Shown here: positions 42,521-49,666 of the stretch, piece by piece
How the letters are laid out: each line of letters begins with the position of its first letter
Position numbering within the stretch: the first letter of the stretch is position 1
DNA from: Algihabitans sp965233705
Lineage (GTDB): Bacteria > Pseudomonadota > Alphaproteobacteria > Kiloniellales > DSM-21159
Length of the DNA stretch: 64,000 bases
NCBI GenBank assembly: GCA_965233705.1
Contig: CBDDTF010000001.1
Location: forward strand, 310,001 to 374,000
Reading direction: 5' to 3'
The notes under the pieces: model-generated
The model's database searches: none
Told to the model about the DNA's origin: nothing
The model's input: the letters and a program-made list of their open reading frames with translations, nothing else
Translations under genes and position numbers: made by a program

Positions 42521-43510
42521 CTACAGCCAGTGCAGGCGGCGGAAGATCAGGTATTCCAGCGCCCCGACCCCGACGAGCAGCAGGCAGACCAGCAGAAAGC
42601 CGAGCGGGCTGTCGGCCAGCGGGATGCCGCCGACGTTGATGCCCAGCAGGCCGGTGGCGAAGGACAGCGGCAGGAAGATGCCGGCGACCAGCGAGAGCAT
42701 GTAGAGGCGGCGGTTGGTCTTCTCCGCGCCGCGGGCCAGTGCCTGCTCCTGCAGCATGGCGGCCCGTTCCCACACGAAGTTGAGATGCTCGACCAGGCGG
42801 GTCACCTCGTCGGCCGTCTCCTGCAGGCCGCGCTGCTCGGGCCCGGCCAGCCAGTCCGGCGGCAGGCTGCTCAGCCGCGACAGGGCCTCGCGCTGCGGGG
42901 CGACGAAACGGCGCAGGGCCAGCGCGCGCTGGCGCAGCTCCAGCAGCTCGCCGCGCACCGCCTGGTCGTGCCCGGCCTCCACCTCGGCCTCGATCTCGTC
43001 GAGCCGCTCGTCCATTGCGGCGACCACCGGCGCCGCGTTCTCGGTCAGCCGCTCGGCCAGCTCGGCGACCAGCGCACCGGGGGTCGCGGGGCCGCTCCCG
43101 GCGTCCAGCGCCGCCGCCAGATCGGCAACGGCGCGCAGCCGGCGCAGCACCAGGCTGACCACCCGGCCGCCTTCGACCCATAGGCGGATCGAGACCATGT
43201 CCTCCGGCCGGGCGCCGGGGTTGAGGTTGACGCCGCGCAGGATCACCAGGGTGCCGCTGCGCCCGTCGCTCTCGTGGGCGGCGACGCGCGGCCGGGTTTC
43301 CGCATCCATCAGCGCCTCGCAGACCAGCGGCGGCAGCTTCAGCCGGCGTGTCAGCCAGTCCTCGGTGGCCGGCGCGTTGCGGTCGAGGTGGACCCAGACG
43401 GCCGGCGCGCCCGGGGCGACCGGCGCGGCGCTCGCGACGTCGTCGCGGCGGCGCGGGGCGGCGCCCAGGTCGAAGCAGGCGAGCAGGGCGGGGGCTGCGG
43501 TTTCGGGCAT
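42521..43510 (-). CDS. zntB: ZntB/CorA-family zinc transporter
   Basis: A 329-residue CorA-superfamily channel with a large cytoplasmic domain rich in long helices (AMDERLDEIEAEVEAGHDQA, QREALSRLSSLPPDWLAGPE) and two C-terminal membrane helices. The signature after the first helix is GINVGGIP, the ZntB form, not the GMNFE form of magnesium CorA. The direction of zinc transport in this family is debated. The start at 43510 has GGAGG upstream; an in-frame ATG 21 codons earlier is less likely. Confidence 0.88.
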   Translation of the reverse strand: MPETAAPALLACFDLGAAPRRRDDVASAAPVAPGAPAVWVHLDRNAPATEDWLTRRLKLPPLVCEALMDAETRPRVAAHESDGRSGTLVILRGVNLNPGARPEDMVSIRLWVEGGRVVSLVLRRLRAVADLAAALDAGSGPATPGALVAELAERLTENAAPVVAAMDERLDEIEAEVEAGHDQAVRGELLELRQRALALRRFVAPQREALSRLSSLPPDWLAGPEQRGLQETADEVTRLVEHLNFVWERAAMLQEQALARGAEKTNRRLYMLSLVAGIFLPLSFATGLLGINVGGIPLADSPLGFLLVCLLLVGVGALEYLIFRRLHWL

Positions 43511-43558
43511 GGGGCCGGTCCTCCGGAGTCGATTCGGCGGGCGCGTCTCCAGCGAGTC

Positions 43559-43680
43559 TAGAGTGATTTGCAACCCTCTGGGCGCGCTTCGGCGGGACCG
43601 CAGGGTCGCAGCCTGCTAGGGTGATTTGCGACCGTTCGGACGCGCGTCAGCGCGTCCGCCGGTCGCGAAAAATCACTCTA
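43559..43680. repeat. Two palindromic elements in tandem (E8)
   Basis: E8a (43559-43618) runs from TAGAGTGATTTGCAACCCT to AGGGTCGCAGCCTGCTAG. E8b (43617-43680) runs from TAGGGTGATTTGCGACCG to CGGTCGCGAAAAATCACTCTA with the GGACGCGCGTCAGCGCGTCC tip, nearly the same as E4. IS5 has inserted at the TA that ends E8b. Before the insertions E8b would have joined the usp stop codon directly. Confidence 0.85.
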
Positions 43681-44519
43681 GGCTCGGGACCCATAAAAGG
43701 GATTCCCAACGGTGCGGAGATGTGATTCGTTGCCCCAGATATTGGGGGTGAGCGATGAAGGACGGCTATTTCTGGCTTTCCGAGGAGCAGTTTCGACGGC
43801 TTGAGCCGCTCTTGCCGACTGACACGCGTGGGGTGCCGCGTGTCGATGATCGGCGGGTGATTTCGGGGATCGTGCACGTGCTCCGCTCCGGGTGCCGTTG
43901 GAAGGACGCTCCCGAGGCCTACGGTCCGCACAAGACGCTGTACAACCGCTTCGTCCGCTGGGCGGCCAAGGGCGTCTGGGAACTGCTGTTCACCCGGCTC
44001 GCCGAAGCCGGCGGGCCGCCGGCGGCGGTGATGATCGACGCCACTCACGTCAAGGCGCATCGTTCGGCTGCGGGCGGAAAAGGGGGGCGGACGCTCAGGC
44101 TATCGGCCGCTCGCGCGGCGGCCGCACCACCAAGATCCATGACGCCGTCGACGAGCTCGGACGCCCAAGGCGACTGATCATCCGCCCCGGTCATCGCGGC
44201 GACGCGCCCGTCGCGCCCGAACTGATCGCTGGCTTGGCGCCGGAGATCTGCTTGGCCGATGCCGCCTACGACAGCGACGCATTGCGTGCGAGCCTCATCG
44301 CCCGTGGCACTCGGCCGGTGATCCCGAACAACCCGACGCGCAAGCGAAAGCACCCCTTCGATCGATCCGCCTACAAGATGCGCAACGTCATCGAACGCAC
44401 CTTCAGTCGACTCAAGGACTTCAGACGCATCGCCACCCGATACGACAAGCTCGCCAGCAACTATCTCGCCGCCGTCGCAATCGCTACGATCGTGGCTTAC
44501 TGGATATGAGTCCTGAGCC
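43681..44519 (+). mobile_element. IS5-family (IS427 group) insertion sequence
   Basis: An 839-bp element with imperfect terminal inverted repeats GGCTCGGGACCCATA and (inverted right end) GGCTCAGGACTCATA, flanked by TA on both sides (43679-43680 and 44520-44521). It sits between palindromic element E8b and IS630 copy 2. Confidence 0.92.
43755..44509 (+). CDS. IS5-family transposase in two frames (orfA-orfB)
   Basis: orfA starts at 43755 (MKDGYFWLSEEQFRRLEPLL) and continues to 44177 in its own frame. The conserved C-terminal part is in the -1 frame, from about 44080 to 44509. The switch falls at AAAAGGGGGG (44078-44087). Read through a -1 shift, the protein reads AAGGKGG then DAQAIGRSRGGRTTKIHD, which is the normal IS427-group sequence. 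DDE residues are in VMIDATHVKAH, ADAAYDSD and VIERTFSRLKDFRRI. This is the programmed frameshift layout known in this group, so the element may be active. Confidence 0.9.
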
Positions 44520-44521
44520 TA

Positions 44522-45574
44522 GAGCATTTTCCGATCAATCACGGTCATATCCGGCAGCAGCGAAGTAGTTTTCACACTCATCCGGCGTGAAGATGTCGAC
44601 GGCTTCGGCGATGGCGTCCCAGAGGTCGTCGACGGTGCGGGCTGCGATCTTCTTGAGGAAGGCCTTGAGCTTTGAGAATGCCATCTCGATCGGATTGAAG
44701 TCGGGACTGTAGGGCGGGAGGTAGAGCAGTTCGGCTCCGGCGGCTTCAATGGCCTCGCGGACGGCGATGGGTTTGTGGGCCGGTAGATTGTCCATGACGA
44801 CGACATCGCCAGGATTGAGGGTCGGGATCAGAACTTGTTCGACATAGGCGATGAAGGCTTGGCCGTGCATCGGGCCATCAAGGACCATGGGAGCGGTCAT
44901 GCCGTCGAGACGGAGCGCGCCGACGAAGGTGGTCGTCTTCCAGTGGCCGTGCGGGACGGGCGCCCGACAGCGTTCGCCTCTTGGCGCGCGGCCGTAGCGG
45001 CGCGCCATCTTGGTGGAGGCTCCGGTTTCGTCGATGAAGACAAGACGCTCGGGCAGGAGCTCGATCTGCCGTGCGAACCAGGCGCGCCTGCGACGTAGCA
45101 CGTCAGCCCGCTGCTGCTCGGATGCATGCGCGGTTTTTTTTGAAGCTGAGGCCATGCCGGTCCAGCAAACGCCAGATCGTGCTCAACGAGAAGACGGCGC
45201 CATGGGCCTCTTCGAGATGCGCCGCCATCTCCTCCAGAGTGATGTCCGGCCGTTCGTCGATCAGGGCCAGGAGTTCGTCGGCATAGACTTCGATCCGGTG
45301 CGAACGGCGGTCGCCGCCCAGCGGCCGGGGCTCGGTGTGCCCGAGCCGTCGATAGCGATCCATCCACTTGATCGCCGTCGAGGGGGCAATCCCGAACCGA
45401 TCCGCGGCCCTTCGGCAGGAGAGCCCGCCTTCCACCGCACGGATCACGCGCTGTCTTAGGTCGTTCGAAAGAGGTCGCGTCATGCAAGCTGGCCTCCTCC
45501 ACCAGCCTACATCGTGAATCACATTTCTCGACGCATGGGAATCCCCTTCGACTCCAGCAGGTCGGAAAATGCTC
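44522..45574 (-). mobile_element. IS630-family insertion sequence, copy 2
   Basis: The same element as at 22945, 1053 bp, with the same terminal repeats, flanked by TA at 44520-44521 and 45575-45576. It shares its left TA with the end of IS5. It differs from copy 1 by one extra T in a T-run (A-run in coding sense). Confidence 0.95.
44535..45483 (-). pseudogene. IS630 transposase split by a +1 base in an A-run
   Basis: It is identical to the copy 1 transposase except that the seven-A run in the FKK codons has eight A residues (plus-strand T-run about 45134-45141). The first part keeps the HTH region and ends about 14 codons after the shift; the second part (from 45155) keeps all three catalytic residues. 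It may be a plain frameshift mutation, or be rescued by slippage on the A-run, as is known for some transposases. Confidence 0.85.
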
Positions 45575-45713
45575 TAGAGTGATTTGCCACCGTTAGGACG
45601 CGCGTCAGCGCGTCCGCCGGTCGCGAAAAACCACTCTAGCCCTTTGGTGTAGAGCCGGTTTCTTGTGATCGGCGGACCCACGCCGTGGGGCCAAACGATC
45701 ACAATCGGCCCTA
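45575..45713. repeat. Second copy of palindromic elements E4 and E5
   Basis: Same as 23997-24135: a 64-bp hairpin at 45575-45638 and another at 45650-45713, with the same 11-bp spacer. They are carried between the second IS630 and the second IS481, showing that the IS630-E4-E5-IS481 block was copied as a unit. Confidence 0.95.
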
Positions 45714-46682
45714 GGTGTGGAGCCTCAACAGGTTGTTCTCGGAGAGGCCGAGGCGGCTGATGGGCGTGTTGGTTTTCAAGCTACCATGTGGGCGATGCCA
45801 GTTGTAGCGATGGAGCCAGGCGGGCAGGTGCTGTGCGCGCTGGTCTGAAGTTTCATAGGCATGGGCATAGGCCCATTCGCGCAGGGCGGTTTGGATGAAG
45901 CGTTCGGCCTTGCCGTTGGTTTTAGGGGTATAGGGTTTGGTGCGGATGTGGCGTAGGCCGAGCTGTTTGCAGGCGCGGCGGAACGCCCGGGATTTGTAGC
46001 AGGCGCCGTTGTCGGTCATGACCTGTGTGACGGGGACGCCCAGTCGGGCGTAGTAGGCGACGGCGGCGTGCAGGAACGCGACGGCGCTTTCCTTGCGCTC
46101 GTCGGGTTTGATCTGGCTGAAGGCGACGCGGGAGGCGTCGTCGATGCAGACGTGGACGTACTCCCAGCCGGTGCCGCCGAGCTTGGTGCCGCGGCGGTTG
46201 CTCTGGCCTCTGCGATCGCCGGTGACGCGGTGGCCGGGCCGCTCGAAGCGGCCGAGCTTCTTGATGTCGAGATGGATCAGCTCGCCGGGATGCTCGCGCT
46301 GGTAGCGGCGCACCGGCGGGGCGGGGTCCAGGTCGCGCAGCCGGCTGAGGCCGGCGCGCTTGAGGACCCGGCTGACGGTGGCGGGGGAGACGCCGATGTC
46401 GCGGGCGATCTGCTGGCCGGCGATGCGCTGGCGACGCAGTGCGACGATGCGCTTTTGGGTCGCCTGGGACGTCGGCCGGCGCAGCTTGTGGGGCCGTGAG
46501 GAGCGGTCGCGGAGCCCGTCCGGGCCTTCGGCCTGGAAGCGCGCGACCCATTTGTTGACGGTTTTTGGCGAGACCCCGAAGGCCGTGGCCACGGCCTTCG
46601 GGGTCTCGCCGACCTCCAGAATGCGGCGCACAAGCAAGGCTCGACCGTAGGGCGTCAGACGGGCATTCTCATGGATGTCCAT
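45711..46682 (-). CDS. IS481-family transposase (copy 2)
   Basis: A 323-residue transposase with the same sequence as the other two copies (see 24133). The TAG stop (45711-45713) lies in the flanking CTAG, as in the other copies. Confidence 0.95.
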   Translation of the reverse strand: MDIHENARLTPYGRALLVRRILEVGETPKAVATAFGVSPKTVNKWVARFQAEGPDGLRDRSSRPHKLRRPTSQATQKRIVALRRQRIAGQQIARDIGVSPATVSRVLKRAGLSRLRDLDPAPPVRRYQREHPGELIHLDIKKLGRFERPGHRVTGDRRGQSNRRGTKLGGTGWEYVHVCIDDASRVAFSQIKPDERKESAVAFLHAAVAYYARLGVPVTQVMTDNGACYKSRAFRRACKQLGLRHIRTKPYTPKTNGKAERFIQTALREWAYAHAYETSDQRAQHLPAWLHRYNWHRPHGSLKTNTPISRLGLSENNLLRLHT

Positions 46683-46766
46683 TCGGTCCCCCGAGCGAGT
46701 TTGATGATCTGGCAATCACCAGTCTCCTCGGCCGGGACCGAGTGGACAACCTGTTGGAAGCTCACA
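45716..46766 (-). mobile_element. IS481-family insertion sequence, copy 2
   Basis: The same element and orientation as copy 1. The left flank is CCTAGG, as in copy 1, and the right flank TCTAGT, so the two flanks share only CTAG. The right flank is the stop codon of usp. The mismatch of flanks supports arrival as part of a copied block. Confidence 0.95.
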
Positions 46767-46767
46767 T

Positions 46768-47610
46768 CTAGTGGGTCATCAGGGCCGGCACGGTCATGTG
46801 CTGCAGGATGTGGCGGGTGGTGCCGCCCATCACCAGCTCGCGCAGGCGGGCGTGGCCGTAGCAGCCCATCACCAGCAGGTCGGCGCCCTCGTCGGACAGG
46901 CGCGAGAGGATGGCGTCGTCGATGCTGATGTCACTGACCTTGATCGACTCCGCCTCGGCCTTGACGCCGTGGCGGGCCAGCACCAGGGCGATGTCAGCGC
47001 CCGGCTCGTCGCCGTGGGCGGCGCGGCTCTTCTTCGGATTGACGGTCAGCACGGTGACCTTGTCGGCCGCCGACAGCAGCGGCAGCGCGTCGCTCGCCGC
47101 GCGCGCCGCCTCGCGGCTGGCGTCCCAGGCCAGCAGGACGTTGCGGCCGAAGCCGGCGGGCGCGCCGATGTAGGGCACCAGCAGGACCGGCCGGCCGGCG
47201 CCCAGCAGGCACTGCTCGACCGTGCCCTCGCCCAGGCTGTTCTCGTCGTCGGGGTCGTGCTGGCCGAGCACCACCAGGTCGGCGTAGCGGGCGTGCAGCG
47301 CCAGGGTCTCGGGCACCTCCTCGACGTAGGCCGTGGCGCGGCGGCTCTCGACGCTGCGCCCGGCGCGCGCGGCCGCCTTTTCGAAGGCGGCGACCGCCTC
47401 GTCGGCCTTGGCGCGCATGGCCTCGCGCTGGGACTCCAGGGTGGAGGCGGGAATCTGCGCCATCACGAAGGTCGGGACCACCGGCTCCATCATGACGAAG
47501 AGGCCGACCAGGTGCGCGTCGCTGCGCGCCGCCAGGTCGAGCGCGACGGCCACCCGGTCGGCGCAGGCCTTGCTGTTGTCGAGATGGACCAGAATCGTCT
47601 TGTAGCTCAT
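46768..47610 (-). CDS. Universal stress protein, two Usp domains
   Basis: A 280-residue cytoplasmic protein with tandem Usp domains. The first begins SYKTILVHLDNSKACADRVA; the second begins about residue 150 (GRNVLLAWDASREAARAASD) and ends with LLVMGCYGHARLRELVMGGT, the ATP-binding type of loop (G-x2-G-x9-G). Such proteins support survival under stress. The start at 47610 fits the domain start. The TAG stop lies in the CTAG where the IS block joins; before insertion it was the edge of element E8b. Confidence 0.92.
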   Translation of the reverse strand: MSYKTILVHLDNSKACADRVAVALDLAARSDAHLVGLFVMMEPVVPTFVMAQIPASTLESQREAMRAKADEAVAAFEKAAARAGRSVESRRATAYVEEVPETLALHARYADLVVLGQHDPDDENSLGEGTVEQCLLGAGRPVLLVPYIGAPAGFGRNVLLAWDASREAARAASDALPLLSAADKVTVLTVNPKKSRAAHGDEPGADIALVLARHGVKAEAESIKVSDISIDDAILSRLSDEGADLLVMGCYGHARLRELVMGGTTRHILQHMTVPALMTH

Positions 47611-47802
47611 GGGCGTTTCGCTCCTTCCCCTCTGCGGCGCCTGGGGCCCGGCTGCCGGTCCTTCCAAAATCGGATAGGAAGAAAACCTTGCCTCAAGCGC
47701 ATCCGAAATGACGCAGGTCAACCGCCCGTCCCCCATCGGGCGGGCGGCAGCCATGCACGGGGCCGGATGTCGGTCCCGATATCGCTCCCGGCGCCAGCCC
47801 CG

Positions 47803-48453
47803 TCAGGCCGGCTGTTCCCTCGTTTCCCCCTGCTGGTCCATCGCCGCCTGCGCGGCCTCGTCCAGCGCTGCCGCGCGGCGGAACGCCGGCCGCGCGGCCA
47901 ACCGGTCGAGATAGTCGGTGAAGACCGGCCGCGGCGCGATCACCTCGATATGCTGGCCGAAGACGAGCTGGGCGCCGGCGCAGAGGTCCGCCGTGGTGAA
48001 GTCCGTGCCGGCGAGGTAGGGCGCGGCGCTCAACTGCCGCTCCAGCGTGTCCAGCACCCGCTCCAGGCTGCCGTAGCCGATCATGCCGCGCACCGCCTCG
48101 GGGGGCTCGAAGCCCGCCGCGCGGGCGGTGATGGCCGCGTCGAAGGGGCCGGCGCTGAAGAACAGCCAGCGATAGTAGGCGCCGCGCGCCGGCGGCGGCG
48201 GCGCCAGGCCGCGTTCTGGGAAGGCGTCGGCCAGGTAGCTGCAGATCGCCACCGTCTCGGTCACCACGGTGCCGCCGTGGCGGATCGCCGGCAGCTTGCC
48301 CATCGGGTTGACGGCCAGGAACTCGGGGGTCTGCAGGGCCGGGCCGTAGGTGAGGTATTCGGCCCGGTAGGGCGCCTCCACCTCCTCCAGCATCCAGCGG
48401 ACGATGCGCCCGCGCGACTGCGGGTTGGTGTAGAAGACGATCTCCTCGCTCAC
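47803..48453 (-). CDS. Glutathione S-transferase family protein
   Basis: A 216-residue GST-like protein. The N-terminal thioredoxin-like domain has SRGRIVRWMLEEVEAPY, NPMGKLPAIRHGGTVVTET (the glutathione-binding loop with cis-Pro and the ET pair) and AICSYLADAFPE. The C-terminal helical domain has LAGTDFTTADLCAGAQLVFG. The substrate is unknown. It is probably transcribed on its own; the gap to usp is 192 bp. Confidence 0.92.
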   Translation of the reverse strand: MSEEIVFYTNPQSRGRIVRWMLEEVEAPYRAEYLTYGPALQTPEFLAVNPMGKLPAIRHGGTVVTETVAICSYLADAFPERGLAPPPPARGAYYRWLFFSAGPFDAAITARAAGFEPPEAVRGMIGYGSLERVLDTLERQLSAAPYLAGTDFTTADLCAGAQLVFGQHIEVIAPRPVFTDYLDRLAARPAFRRAAALDEAAQAAMDQQGETREQPA

Positions 48454-48652
48454 GCGGCCGACCCTTCCTGCATCGTGGAGCCCGCCAGCAGGCTAGACCG
48501 GATCGTGACCGATTGGAAACACTTCGTGCCTACAAACGATTACGTAAATCCAACCTGAATTCAGACGCTTAGGGCGGAGCCGCTGCAAAGCCGCGGGCCT
48601 CGCGCGCGGCCGGCATCCCCCGCCCCCCCCCCCGCGGCATCCCCCCGCGGCG

Positions 48653-49318
48653 TCACCCTGCCGCGTGGCGGGCCTGCCAGCCGTCGGGGTCGTCGAGGAA
48701 GGCCTTGACCTCGGCCAGGCCCTGGCCGGAGAGGTAGCCGGCCGCCTCGGCCGCGGCCAGCGCGTCGTACCAGGTGCAGAGCGCGTGCAGGCTGACCCCC
48801 TCGGCCTCCAGCCGGGCGATGCCCTCGGGGAAGATGCCGTAGTGGAAGACGACGAAGCTGTGCGCCGCCTCGGCGCCGGCGCCGCGCAGCGCCTCGATGA
48901 AGCCCAGCTTGGAGCCGCCGTCGGTCGCCAGGTCCTCGACCAGCAGGGCGCGCGCGCCCTCGGGGAAGGTCCCCTCGATCTGGGCATTGCGCCCGAAGCC
49001 CTTGGGCTTCTTGCGCACGTAGACCATCGGCAGGCCCAGGCGCTCGGCGATCCAGGCGGCGAAGGGAATGCCGGCCGTCTCGCCGCCGGCGATCACGTCG
49101 AGGGATTCGTAGCCGACCGACGCGGCGATCCGCTCGACCGCCAGATCCATCAGCTTGGCCCGCGCGCGGGGGAAGGAGATGATCTTGCGGCAGTCGACGT
49201 AGACCGGGCTCTTGCGCCCCGAGGTGAAGGTGAAGGGCGCGTCCGGCCGGAACAGCACCGCCTCGATCTCCAGCAGGATGTTGGCGGTGGTGCGGGCGGC
49301 GTCGGCGGCTGCGCTCAT
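48653..49318 (-). CDS. pyrE: Orotate phosphoribosyltransferase
   Basis: Joins orotate and PRPP to form OMP in pyrimidine synthesis. The 221-residue protein has FTSGRKSPVYVDCRKIISFP, DVIAGGETAGIPFAAWIAE, MVYVRKKPKGFG and the PRPP motif ALLVEDLATDGGSK. The start at 49318 matches the family; upstream in-frame codons are part of a 15-bp repeat. An 11-base C-run (48623-48633) lies just beyond the stop. Confidence 0.94.
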   Translation of the reverse strand: MSAAADAARTTANILLEIEAVLFRPDAPFTFTSGRKSPVYVDCRKIISFPRARAKLMDLAVERIAASVGYESLDVIAGGETAGIPFAAWIAERLGLPMVYVRKKPKGFGRNAQIEGTFPEGARALLVEDLATDGGSKLGFIEALRGAGAEAAHSFVVFHYGIFPEGIARLEAEGVSLHALCTWYDALAAAEAAGYLSGQGLAEVKAFLDDPDGWQARHAAG

Positions 49319-49336
49319 GGGCGGGCTCCCTCGTTC

Positions 49337-49381
49337 GGTAGCGGGGCGGTCGGTATCGGGGCGGTCCATATCGGGGCGGCG
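49337..49381. repeat. 15-bp tandem repeat upstream of pyrE, three copies
   Basis: Three units of the GGTATCGGGGCGGTC type, 18 bp upstream of the pyrE start codon, between pyrE and the divergent thiamin operon. Copy-number change would alter the pyrE leader. Confidence 0.85.
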
Positions 49382-49481
49382 GTCCCGCCACGCCGCGGGT
49401 GATAGCCGGGTTTTCCCCGTCGAGGCAACGCCGCCCCTTCACAGCGCGGGTGCCAGGGTCCATCTTGGGCGCAGACGATAA

Positions 49482-49572
49482 CGGCCCGGGGTGTCCCGCG
49501 CGGCTGCCGCCGCCACGGGGCTGAGATCACACCCGCCGAACCTGACCTGGATCATGCCAGCGCAGGGAGCCG
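49482..49572 (+). promoter_or_regulatory. TPP riboswitch (THI element)
   Basis: The conserved core is present in order: CGGGGTG, an extended variable arm, GGGGCTGAGATCACACCCG, CCGAACCTGACCTGGATCAT and GCCAGCGCAGGGAG. The P1 helix is formed by CGGCCC (left) and GGGAGCCG (49565-49572). It controls the TRAP binding protein-thiM-thiE operon 95 nt downstream; bound thiamin pyrophosphate should lower expression. Confidence 0.95.
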
Positions 49573-49632
49573 CCGCGGCCTCCGCCCCGCCTTCGCAACC
49601 AGACCCGGCGGCGGACGCGCCCCGCAGACCTC

Positions 49633-49660
49633 CGGCTCCCGCCCCGCGCTGACGGGAGGT
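49633..49660 (+). promoter_or_regulatory. Riboswitch expression platform hiding the ribosome-binding site
   Basis: CGGCTCCC (49633-49640) is the exact complement of the right P1 strand GGGAGCCG (49565-49572). CTCCCG (49636-49641) is also complementary to CGGGAG (49653-49658), the ribosome-binding site 8 nt before the 49667 ATG. The two pairings exclude each other, which fits translational control: with TPP bound, P1 forms and the site is covered. Confidence 0.65.
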
Positions 49661-49666
49661 GCCGAG

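Noticed and set aside
22945..46766. The two identical IS blocks as an assembly artefact
   Set aside because: Possible but not favoured: the outer flanks differ, there is a one-base difference in a T-run, and IS5 adjoins only one of them. Long reads would settle it.
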